64,000 nucleotides of DNA from Triops longicaudatus. Its lineage: Eukaryota; Arthropoda; Branchiopoda; Notostraca; Triopsidae. Position 1 is the first letter of the stretch. Every line of letters begins with the position of its first letter. Below, piece by piece: positions 14,085-24,530 of the stretch. The stretch lies in NCBI GenBank assembly GCA_022885665.1, contig JAGQDJ010000077.1, positions 62,001 to 126,000 of the forward strand, in the 5' to 3' direction. The notes below the pieces were generated by a model. That model saw only the letters and a list, made by a program, of their open reading frames with translations, had not been told where the DNA came from and ran no database searches. A program made the position numbers and the translations under genes.

Positions 14085-16598
14085 ATTCCAAGACCTATAA
14101 TCTAGGGCTGCATTCTAGGATTTTTTTCGGCTACTTTCTTCCGTTATATTACTCAGAGCTTATCTCGAAACTCGTTCTTATATTACCGTTATTTCAGAAA
14201 TCTTACAAGTGTTCATAAATCTCTGCATAACAATTCAATCTCCGGGCGACAAAAAGTAGTAGGTCAATTTTTATGACGTACCTGAAATTGAAGAGGAAAC
14301 GCCAGTATCTGCAGAAGACCCGGGAGATAAAGGAGCCGCGTGACGCCCCAGCTCCATGCTACGAAAAATAAATCAATAAAAAGCTTAACGCTAAGGAATG
14401 AGAGCGCATAAATCATCCACAATAAAACTAATTCACCCAAAGAATGGAAACAAAAATGCAAACTACATTTAAAAGCCAACGAAAAACAAAAACGAAGTGC
14501 AGCAGAGCCTTGTTTTACGAACGTTGTCTGCTTCATTCAAAACCTAGACTTTCAGACTCATTCTTTTACTAGTTCTAGTAAAGGATGAAGTGACAATTTC
14601 TTCCTTTTATTCCGTACACAATAAAATCACAACAGAAAATAAAGAGTCATTTGGGCTAAACATACAATTACGCAACGTTTAGAAGACAGTAAAAGAATAC
14701 TAAACCACGTCTTGAGAACTTGAGCGTAAAATGCACATAAAAATGGCAACAAGGCTACTTCACGTACCGAGCACTGGTCAAGGTAAGAGAAAGTTCACGT
14801 TGTTACGTTTTCCAATCACGAAACAAGTTATGTGTACCAAACGAGCCAATTCAGGTTAGCCACGGTCTACAAAAGCTTCTCAAAGCCTATCGTTCCCGAC
14901 AAAAGCTAGTATTACACACAGTAGACTAAAAATGGTGATTGCCCAATTTGGCAGTACTCTTTTTTCAAACCAACCTTGAAAGAAAAAAATGTTTTACGAC
15001 CTAGTGCAACTTTAGAAAGTTTCACTTGAGTTCACATCTCTTCTTTTCTCGTTTGCATTCCTCTATTCAAGAATTACTGAAGAATGTATCTAGTTTGCAA
15101 TCCGTATAAAATATTAGACAAAGTATTTAATAATATTATAATGCAAGTAAATATTTAGTTATTAAAAATAAAGGTTTACTCTAATTTATTTAAGTAAACT
15201 AAAGGTACGAAAATAAGTGCAAGAAACAACAATCAAGAAATTAGGTAAATGACGTCAAATAAAATAAACTTCTCTAAAAACAAAATAAATTCTGTAAAAG
15301 TAAAAGTTTCTACAAAAAATAAACTAATTTCTATATAAAAAATAAAATTTATGAGACATCTTACAGCGAAACGCATGACTCATAGTAAATCGAAGTTACC
15401 ACAAGTCAACAGTTTAACGCTTTTTTTATTTTGTAAGTAATTTTTGGTTATTTATCATTCACATTATTTTTTAAGTAGTGTGAGAAATCTGCATGTAATA
15501 CCGCTGCGTACTAGTATGTTTTGAGTGTGAGTGAACTGAAACGAGTGTTATGTTAATACGTGAGAAAAACCGGTTCAGGGAGTGGACCGAAATTGAGCCG
15601 AGAATGGTGAAAGACACACTTTCTTACATTCTCGTATCAAAAGCGTTCTTTCTTCTCGCCTAGGAAACTGCCAAAAAGGTCAATCACGTTTAGGAGTGTC
15701 GCTTATGACAAGAAATGACAAAAAGTTGTCTCAGGGCGGGAAAAGGAATACGTTATGCAAACTTCAAGTGGCGCCCTTTTGTTCTCCCTAAAGTAAGAGG
15801 TGCCACCGCAGGCCCACATCCGGTGGTACCGTAGTCATCTTCAAGTTGTACACGGCTGGTTCATAAAGAACAAGGAGAAGAAAGGGAAGGCTACCGATCT
15901 TATTTTCCACTTTTATTCTTCCACAGGAACTTAAATCGCCTTAAGGAGAGAGCTAACGCTCTTTAAGCTACTGTTCAAAATGTACCAGATCTCCCCAAAC
16001 TTCATTTATCACTCGAAATTTTTTGACTCGGAAGATTTTATTAAATTATTTTAACTAACCTTTTGAAACGAATTAAAATTCCAGGCAGTTTAGATCCATT
16101 AGCACAATTAATCACTGCCACAACACTAATCTGAGTCAGATCAACAAAAAGGAATTTTTTCGCAGCCTCGAGGAAAAGTAAGGTCTATTTCCTGTGATGA
16201 TTCAAGGCGAACTCAAAGAAATTTGTTAACAACGTTGTGGAATCGTTCCAGGTGCTTAGCAAAGCATGGTCCGAACCCAAGTGAGCGGTCTCACTGACTC
16301 AGGGGCTAAAAAGCAAAATCCCTTTCACCTGTAGCTTTTTTTCTGCCGGTGGGGAACGGCTTTTTTGGTGAAGAATAAGCAGCGCAAGCTTTCAATTCGC
16401 TATGAAGCGCGAATTAACATGCATCTCGCATACGTGGTACACTTCGCTGGTTTGATGGTTTGTTCCTTTACACTCCCTTAACCTGAATTCCCGAACATTG
16501 TCAACAGCATGTGGTTTTACCCCTTTTATCCCATTAGTTCCCATAAGGTTTGCAAATCTGAACATGTGTTTAACTAGAATTCGTTTACAAGGATGGCA

Positions 16599-16653
16599 AG
16601 GTTAAATTCTTGTGTACTAAGGTTAACTTCAGGTTAAATTCTTGTGTACTAAG
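16599..16653. repeat. 23-bp direct repeat
   Basis: The sequence aggttaaattcttgtgtact followed by aag occurs at 16599-16621 and again at 16631-16653, identical and separated by 9 bp. It looks like a recent local duplication in intergenic DNA. I see no associated gene or element. Confidence 0.85.
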
Positions 16654-17901
16654 CAAAATAAAGAAAAGGTGGATCGAACCAAGAGAACAAGAAACAGAAG
16701 TAAACGACTGTACTTTTATCCATAATTACTCCGCACTGCGTGCAAAATAATTGTGTGTGGCCACATTGCTTTCGTTTCTGGAATAATTTAAAAATTTTGC
16801 TTAAATGGTTGTGACCTTAATAATTGTGATTAAATAATCCTGAGTTTTTTTTTATTTTGATTGTGACTGATAGTGCAGAATTGCATGTGATTGTGAGATA
16901 AGGGTTAAATATAACTAAATACGATTTTCAAGGCTGATAAATTTTTAATTAACGTATGAAGAAAACGCGTCCGATGTAATGAACTTCGGAAACAACGAAC
17001 CGCTTTTTTTTCCTTTCTTATTTTTTAACAAGGGGGGGACGCCCATTTTTTATTACGAGAATCTATATTTTCGCACTTACGAGGAAAAAAAAACAGAATT
17101 ATCTACTTCTTAGATAGTGTTTTTTAAACTTAAAAAATACGAGTTTTATTAACGAAAGAAGCTACGACACTGAAGTCTGCCATAAAACTAGATCGTCAAA
17201 ATTTTAAACTGTAAGAATCACACAATGAAAGAACAATGATAAGTGACTGAAAGAACCATTGAAACGATATTTTTAGACAAACTAAAAATGTTAGAAAAAG
17301 AGGTGAAATTCCAAATTACATTTTATAACTTGAACAAATATTCAGTCATAATACAGTGCTGTTAAGATTTACATACAGACCCATACCTGTTCAGGGAATT
17401 CCGGTTCAAATGAATGTTCTTGGTTACTCAACAAGTGGTTCCGGATCCTATTCGTTTGTCAGCGAACTTTATTACAATTTTCGATTTGTACTCGTTGTGA
17501 AATAGGATTAACTATAAAGAGCGAAGACACCATGAATAATTCGATGTGTAGGAGTTGAAGATTAGATGAAAATTAGCACGTACACTGCACTATGGAGAGA
17601 AACATTGTTCAAGCTCTGCTCCTCGAGATAAACAAACCGGAAAAATCGTACGTTGGCGTCTCCTGTTCTCGAAACAATTCGTGAGTCACCTAGTGAGCAT
17701 TTATGGCTTTAAGTAATTATTTTAGACCACGCTGCATAGGTGGCAGTTGAGTGCAAGGAAAAAAGAGGCCGATTTAAATTCAAATTTAAACGTTTCTTAT
17801 GTCGAGCTATTGATTTCAGTAAGTTTTGCCTCCATGTAACTTTCCCATATCAATATAACCATTTATTTTCTTATTCATATATCCTTCTTCACACGTATAA
17901 G

Positions 17902-19399
17902 ATGGGCAATAAAGATATGAATAATGAAAGTGAAGAGGGCTCTAAGGGAATTTTTAACGACTATGAAACCCCTTCTCGGAAGCCAGTGCTAAAAGAAAGA
18001 TCTTCCAACCGTAGTACTAGAAAGACAGCTAGCGAGAAAAAGGAGTATTCAAGGTAAACGCGATTAATATTTGCTGAGGTCATTGAGTACTTACTCATAT
18101 TATTCTTTTCTACCCTTGTTATTTAGGGACTCCTATACAAGTATAACGAAAGAACTGCGGAGAGTATTATATTTCATGGATGACACGAAAGTCGAGAAGC
18201 TAAGTATGCCTGACAAATTAGCTGCTGCCGTCCATTATATTGCGTTCTTGGAAAACGCTCTCATGAAGATGGAACGTACGTTAAATTTCATTAAAAAATA
18301 CTTTTTTCCCTAATATTACAAATCTAGAGACATTAATACAATTACTCATTAACTACTCAAGCTACATTTAAAGTTTCGTTAAAGCTACGATTTTCTAACC
18401 ATTCATCAATTATGAAGCGTATGAGAGAACACTGCGTAGTAAAACCTCGTAATAACGGACAACAGGGGACGGTAATGTTTTACCCGTCGTAGCCAATCGT
18501 CCGTTATAGCTTTTTTAAATGCCTTTCATTTCCCCAGTGCATGTGAACTTGTGCAGAGTAGCCAGTTGTCTGTTGTAGCCGATACCCGTTAGAGCGAGGT
18601 TTTACTGCGTAATTCAACTGTAAATTAACGAAAGCTATATTATCAAAAAACTACTTTAATTGCTCATTTATTTTGTGCTAGCCGAGAACGATAACACGCA
18701 AGAATGCCTGCTGCTTGTGGACTTATTTGGGGAAACTCCCAGCGAAATCGTAACACAAGACGAGCCTAACAACAGCGAAATGGGACATGACGTAATGGAT
18801 CCCTCCACAATACAAATAAAACCTCGCTCTGTAGACCAAATAAGTAACTGCTCTATCTTATGTAGGCCAAGTTCGAAGCACCATTCGTGTCGCAAACCTT
18901 AGCGTCAGAGACCGACGATAACCCTACAGTTCTAAATACCACGCTCAGCGCTAACGAACCGAACTACGTTATTTATTACTATGAAGACTTCACCAAATAT
19001 AAGACCAAAAAAGGCCTAAAAGATAAGTCCAAGAAGCTTCTGCCTTTCCGTACAAAAGAAGAATTAGTCAGCAAAAGTTTTCAAGAATTGTATGCAGAAA
19101 TTTGGGAGAAGCTCCACAGCAGGACGAATGAAATCTTCAAAAGCTTGGAAACTTTACAAAACAATGCCTTTCTTTGTGAGCAAACCAATGCCGTGGCAGG
19201 TGTCTCCGTTGATGCATCTACCGTGCCAACCCATTGTTTGCAAGATTTCACGAACACTTTTACTTCTACTACCGCTGGTAGCATCACGAATAGTAATAAT
19301 GATATGGATGCCAAACTACTTTTGTATCTAAGACGCCCAGTCCATTTTTCACCATCTAGTCCCCAGCTCCCGTGTAAAGAAGAGTACGAAGAATTATAG
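17902..19399 (+). CDS. Divergent helix-loop-helix-like protein
   Basis: Exons 17902-18053, 18127-18275, 18682-18791 and 18866-19399 join in phase to 314 residues. Residues about 33-51 are basic (RSTRKTASEKKEYSR). They are followed by an amphipathic helix (RDSYTSITKELRRVL), a loop, and a second helix (KLSMPDKLAAAVHYIAFLENAL, here given as its core AAAVHYIAFLENAL). The spacing and pattern (helix 2 with K-L-S, then A..YI.FL) resemble bHLH factors of the Myc/Max or achaete-scute kind, which bind E-boxes as dimers. The basic part has few arginines and lacks the usual E-R-x-R core, so DNA binding is doubtful. The rest is Ser/Thr/Asn-rich with no known domain. The third donor (GAC|GTAATG) is weak. 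Without that splice, exon 3 reads on to a stop at 18902, giving a shorter alternative C terminus. An upstream ATG is not excluded. The HLH call is an inference from pattern. Confidence 0.55.
18439..18605. mobile_element. MITE-like inverted-repeat element
   Basis: The element begins with GTAAAACCTCG and ends with its exact reverse complement CGAGGTTTTAC. It is 167 bp long, noncoding, and flanked by the 6-bp direct repeat TGCGTA at 18433-18438 and 18606-18611. The ends extend imperfectly inward with ataacgga and ctctaacggg-type sequence. The terminal motif recalls the ACCTCGTT ends of pogo/Tigger-type DNA transposons. It sits in the third intron interval of the HLH-like gene (18276-18681). Confidence 0.7.
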
Positions 19400-20165
19400 T
19401 TTCTTCTACCCCGGTTTGCTTTACAAGTCTACTGTTTCCAAGAACGGGGGAGTGGTCTACCAAAGAAAGAAGGCAAAAATTTACGGTTTTCTGTAAAATA
19501 ACACCCTATTAAAGCCTACGTTCTAGTTCCTATGTATTAATTTATCGATTTGTCACTTATTTATTTACTAATTTATTTTGCGCGACAACCTCTATGTTAT
19601 TTGCGAAAATATTTCTTAGTTATGAAAGTTTGAAAGTATTTTTAGACTGCGTTGATCTTTCGCTTTGTGTTGTAATAGCTAAGAGAACAGAAGTAATACA
19701 GATGCTCTGAAACTCGCTTTCTTCTTTGTAGCGTTGAAATCTGATAGCAACTTGACTTGCCATATGGGTGATTTGAGAGACGGGGCTGCTGATATAATCC
19801 AGACTTCAACAACCATGATCCCATTCCCTGCGCATAAAAACTGATCCATTCTATGGCATTCGACTGACTGAAATTGTTTTCGCAAGTCAACTCCAAGGAA
19901 ATAATATACAAAACTCTTGACTTCTAAATAGAAGCATAGAATTAAGAAACGTGATTCTTTTCTCTCCACACACTGTAAGCTTTAGTGGAACGTAGTAAAA
20001 CGAAAGAGATCTTTTTTTTAACAAGAAAATGAATTCGATCCTGCAAAGACCATCCCTCGGTTCTCATGTCAAAGGTTGCACCAATAGTCTTAGAGCGTTG
20101 CTTCATCGTAAACGTCCCACTTGAGTTGATACATCATGTAAGCTGGCTGCTTCCACGCAACAGCG

Positions 20166-20174
20166 TATATAAAA
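20166..20174 (+). promoter_or_regulatory. TATA box of the NPC2-like gene
   Basis: The sequence tatataaaa lies 102 bp before the start codon. A start of transcription about 30 bp downstream, near 20195-20205, would leave a 5' leader of 70-80 nt. Confidence 0.55.
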
Positions 20175-20275
20175 CTGCTCCAGATTCTTGCATCGTCCAA
20201 CTCCGTTAGGAGTACTTAAGTGCCTCAGACCGTTTCTGTACTTCTTGCGTTTAACACGATCAAAATTTCTCTAAA

Positions 20276-21045
20276 ATGATGTATAAAATTGGATTTGTGT
20301 TCGTGGTTGCTGCGTTCGCGTGCCTGGTGAACGCAGAGAAACTCAATTTACTGAGTCATTGCGGAGGAAGTCGAGGTAAGAGCAATATGCATTGAAAAAG
20401 AATTGTACGGCAATTTTTTTTTGTACTCGTTCTTTTCTTCTAAGTCATGAGAGCGAAGCTCTACTATCTTGCGCCAAAGTCTCTTATTACTAAACGTCCG
20501 TGACCTTTTCCTCTGAAGCGTGCTGCAATGTAGCCTACGTCTTATATAAATGTTTCTATTCAGGATTTGGAAACGGAGAAATCCACGAAGTACGCATCAC
20601 CCCTTGTCCAGAGACCAATAACCGACGGCCATGCGTCTTACGCAAAAGAACAAACGTCACTGTCGAAATCGACTTTACTCCACGTAGGCATATTTCGCAA
20701 TTCTTGATGCCTGTTCCTAACTTTGCACTTAATTAGGCACCAATGTGGCAAACTTCCAGTCAAAAGCATTTTGGGCTAATAAACCCTTTGATCTTCCTTT
20801 GCCTGGAATGAACGCCAACGGATGTGCCTTCGCAAGTTGTCCACTCAAAGCGAGCAAGCGTACGACGTATTCCTACAATCTTTTCGTCAGTCGGTCCTTC
20901 CCAACGGTAAACTTTAAGTTATTTTGCATTGATTTCTTCTCATTTACCCATTGTCTCCATTTAGCGTGGTTACGATGTTAAATGGAAATTGTCCGGACCG
21001 GGAATGAGCTTATGCTTCCAGACTCCTATTCAAATCGTTAACTAA
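20276..21045 (+). CDS. NPC2-like secreted protein (ML / MD-2-related lipid-recognition domain)
   Basis: A small secreted lipid-binding protein; the family binds cholesterol or other lipids in lysosomes or extracellular fluid. Exons 20276-20375, 20564-20683, 20737-20906 and 20965-21045 join in phase to 156 residues, the usual size. Residues 1-20 are a signal peptide with likely cleavage after VNA. The mature chain has exactly the six conserved ML cysteines (HCGG, PCPE, PCVL, GCAF, SCPL, LCFQ), the GEIHEVRITPCP strand, one N-glycosylation site (NVT) and the closing YDVKWKLSGPG...IQIV strand. Either ATG of the initial pair could be used; the first is taken. Arthropods often have several NPC2 paralogues and this one stands alone here. 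In mites the same fold includes the group 2 allergens; I see no basis for assigning that role here. Confidence 0.93.
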
Positions 21046-21485
21046 ACCTTTGCTTTTTTAATACGTAATCCTATGCATGCTCCTCTTTCTTAGTTCCTGT
21101 GTCCAAAATTACCATGAAACACCAGCTTCGCCCACTAGTATAGTAAAGTGTGCGAAAAACGGGTACACGAACCCCGTAAAGACATGTCTTCCCCTATTCG
21201 ATTTCATACTTGCTATAGAATTTCGTTTCATTCACCTTCTCTATATATATATCAATTTTTATATATTTCGAATAATAAAAGGTACCCCAAACTTATCACT
21301 TCCGTAAGGAATAATTCGGCTTTACATAAAGAAAAGTTCTTTTTGTAGGAATTCGTCATTTATATAACAAGACTACATTTTTGTACAAAACTTTCTACAA
21401 CCAACTTGAATTCAGTATACAAAAGATCTTAAGTAATCACTTTCCAGTTACAAGTGTCTAAGGCACGCGACAAGCTTCAGCTAGA

Positions 21486-22837
21486 TCAAAAAGCATCTGT
21501 CGCATGGAACTCGCCATATCTGCATTGACCTTTGCCGAACCACCAATAATTAATATCGCTATAACTAAACGTTTGATCAAGGTGACTCGTACTGTTGAGC
21601 AACTCACACAAATTACACCACGCAGGCGTGTGCGACCTTACGGTATACTTGTCATTCCAAAGGAGGTAATCTCTGTACAAAGAATCATTCTTCAGCAAAG
21701 TGAGCAAATAACCCGCTAACGCTTTGGGGGATTCAAACTTCTTCGCATCAATAAAAGATTTGGGCGGGGCTAGTTTGTAGTGAGAGCTCCCATCCAGTAC
21801 CACAGGTACGACACCGTATACTAGTGCATTGTAGAATTTCTCTGTGACGTAGTCCGGACATAACGAGTTTTCGAACGCTAAATAGAATTTATAATTTCTG
21901 CCGACCATTTCCGAGCAAGCCGTTCGGTCGTCACAAGTCAACGGGCCACATTTTCCATAAATGTCCACGTCAATGTAATTAGCTAGCTCATCCACGTATC
22001 CTTCCCTGCCACTTGTTGTGTGACAGTTTGATACAAACCAGGCCACGCTTTTTGTCTTGTGCTTAATGAAGGAGTCATAATCAAAGCTAGCATTATTGGA
22101 CCCAGCACATCTTATCTGGTGGAAAACCTGCAAGTCAGCAGTGTTTTTTCTCTTCAAGGTCTTATTGTAAACACTGAAAAGAGGGTCGTGCCCTCCACAG
22201 AGTGGAACAACGCTTCCGTACGGATGGAAAACATCCGAATCGGCGCGGTAAGTCATGGTCCAATTGAAGAGATTAGCAAAATTGTGCAACGGTGGGGTAT
22301 GATGAGGCGATTCGAGCAAGAAAAAGACCCATCTTTGATGAGGTAAACGGTGGGGAGGCATATCGTTTAAATCTGTGTCACGTATATGAAATATCACAGC
22401 GTCACTCAGGTTCAAGAGCGACCGATCGCTGGTGGTCATGCAATTTTGGATGGAACAGCTACTGAACGGCGCTTTGCCATAGCCGACGTAGAAATCTTGC
22501 TCGCCGAAAAACGAAGTCCAGAACAGGATCACTTTCGGACGGACTCCTTCCTAAGAAACTTGTATTTTCAATTCGTCTCAAGTAAGGTCATATTCATGTA
22601 AAATTTGATTTAAAATAATTTTACTTCTGAAAGCAATTGGTCACTGGAGCGGTACGAAAAAATTGGCCATCGTTTGGCCGGATGCAGAAATACGACATCA
22701 CCCCACATGCCAAAGGCGAGGAATAAGAAAGTGGCAGCAAATGCTAACATACAACTGCAAGGGCCAATGTTCTTTAACTTGCAAGGTACGGGCCATTCTC
22801 TGGCGAAGATAGATTTGAGCGTCCCAGGTGGGGTCAT
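21486..22837 (-). CDS. Alpha-1,3-fucosyltransferase (glycosyltransferase family 10)
   Basis: A Golgi type II membrane enzyme that transfers fucose from GDP-fucose to N-acetylglucosamine of glycans. Exons 22837-22625 and 22550-21486 join in phase 0 to 425 residues, typical of the family. Residues about 28-46 form the signal-anchor segment (MLAFAATFLFLAFGMW) after a short cytoplasmic tail. The catalytic part carries the family hallmarks: HRLPHQRWVFFLLESP, FNWTMTYRADSD, and the GDP-fucose motif FENSLCPDYVTEKFYNAL followed by GVVPVVLDG. Several N-glycosylation sequons are present. The start is the first in-frame ATG of the 5' exon. Invertebrate FucT-C-like enzymes look similar, but acceptor specificity (core alpha-1,3 or Lewis type) cannot be read from the sequence. 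The gene is convergent with the NPC2-like gene, about 440 bp away. Confidence 0.93.
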
Positions 22838-24530
22838 CGTCGTTGAGGTATAGAAGACCGACTGATAACATGCGAGTGAAGAAAACAATGCAAAAACGGA
22901 AAGGCTGGGCTCTTGGGTTGCTGGGGCGAAACTGAAATCGAAATCTAGCTCTGCGTTGACGGAATCGTTATCGATCCTCCATAAAAGCCAGTCAGAGCTT
23001 CTCTACTGCGCCTGGGCGAAATACAAAAGAGTAAAAACGGATTTCCTGTTTTATGGATAAGAGGTGACACTGACAGGAATGGACGTTAAAGAACGAAGGA
23101 TTGTCCAGAAAATCCGGACACAAATGCGGGACGGAATATTTTAAAGCCGAGATGGCCGTAGTTTTGATCCGTTAATTTTGTATGGATGAGGTATAATTGC
23201 GTCATTAATTCGGATTACATTATTGTGCTTTATGAGCACCCCACAACAATCCGGACGGAAACTATCCACAGCCTAGAAACCATACACTCATAAACACAAC
23301 AAACACAACTGCCGTTGCATTCGAGTTTGTGGGCAGCACTAGGGCAGCTCTTCATGAAACTACTCCCCCGTAACTCTCAATGTTATTGCATGCTGAATGG
23401 GACAATTGGTGTAAAGGTGTTTGCTCAACGGGTGGAGCAAAAAGGCATAAGAGTCAGTCTTTGTTTTGGTTTTTGGTCACGTTGGGCCATCTAACGGTAC
23501 CGTTTGTGACTACAACTCTTTTACTAGTGTTACGTTCTACTCCTTTTCCAATCCGTTTATTCGAAACTTCAATACAAAATCACCCAAAAACACTCTCCTT
23601 CTCGTGCTAACTCTCACACCACGCTTACAACAATCTAACTTCACGCTCAAGAAACGGAACCGTCTCCAAAGANTCCTTTTCCAATCCGTTTATTCGAAAC
23701 TTCAATACAAAATCACCCAAAAACACTCTCCTTCTCGTGCTAACTCTCACACCACGCTTACAACAATCTAACTTCACGCTCAAGAAACGGAACCGTCTCC
23801 AAAGAAGGTCAGGAAGGAACTTTACATTACAGGCTCGGTGCAGGGAATTTGATTCTTACCAACAATGAATCCTTGGATTCATCGTTGGGTGGTTACGAAA
23901 TTGACTGTTGGGTAATAGAACGCCACACTAGGCAAAAGTCCGTCTATTTATAACTCTGGCTTCCCTTCAACAAGCGGATAAATCTTTCGCCTCCGTCTTT
24001 TTATTGTATACTGAAGCTTATCGCTCCGCTTCCTTGTGTCATAGTAGGCTCAGTATCCACTTAAATTTATATTTAATTCCGGTCCTGAATAGATGGACTT
24101 CCGGTTCTGCGTAGATTAAATCAACTCAGCTATTCCTGAAACTGTTAGTCAGACTTCTACTGTAATTGCTCGATTCTTATAGGCATTTTTCAGATTTTAT
24201 AGTGTTAATCCCTTTGAAAATCGAAGAGAGCAATTACATAGAAATGCATGGCATCAGTAGGTCTTATGAAACTTAGGGTGCTTTCGGACCTGTCTATTGC
24301 ATGTCGACTGTCCTTTGTAAAGTAGGAAATAAAATAAAATTGTCCTTGGAAAGCGCTAAGAAAAGGTCAGACATAAATGTATTTAATTTCTCTACATAAG
24401 CATCATCGTTTCTGCTATATGGGTTAAAAAAAATAGTGTCGTTTGAGATCATGCCAAGAGGTAAATTAACATGAAATTTCACTATACATACCGAATCTTA
24501 CAATAATGAAACATTGTCTCAAAGGTCTAA
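22838..24530. other. Intergenic interval, FucT to SAM-protein gene
   Basis: No exon chain or recognisable protein was found. The stretch includes the 132-bp duplication with an N at 23673 and probably the fucosyltransferase promoter. The minus-strand frame at 24294-24482 adjoins the SAM gene but ends in its likely 3' UTR. A donor at the end of the SAM exon could splice to 24439 or so and add only three residues before a stop. Confidence 0.6.
23541..23805. repeat. Perfect 132-bp direct duplication around one ambiguous base
   Basis: Positions 23541-23672 and 23674-23805 are identical over 132 bp and are separated only by the single N at 23673. Two identical copies meeting at an N is what results when two overlapping contigs are placed end to end without merging. 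A genuine recent tandem duplication is possible but less likely. Confidence 0.95.

Larger units (their letters stand above)
8600..17880. other. Gene-poor interval upstream of EML
   Basis: About 9 kb of A+T-rich DNA between the first recognisable EML coding exon and the HLH-like gene. It should hold the EML promoter and noncoding first exon(s), which I could not locate. No open frame here shows a recognisable motif or a convincing exon chain. It contains a run of 11 C at 14074-14084 and a 23-bp direct repeat at 16599-16653. Confidence 0.6.
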
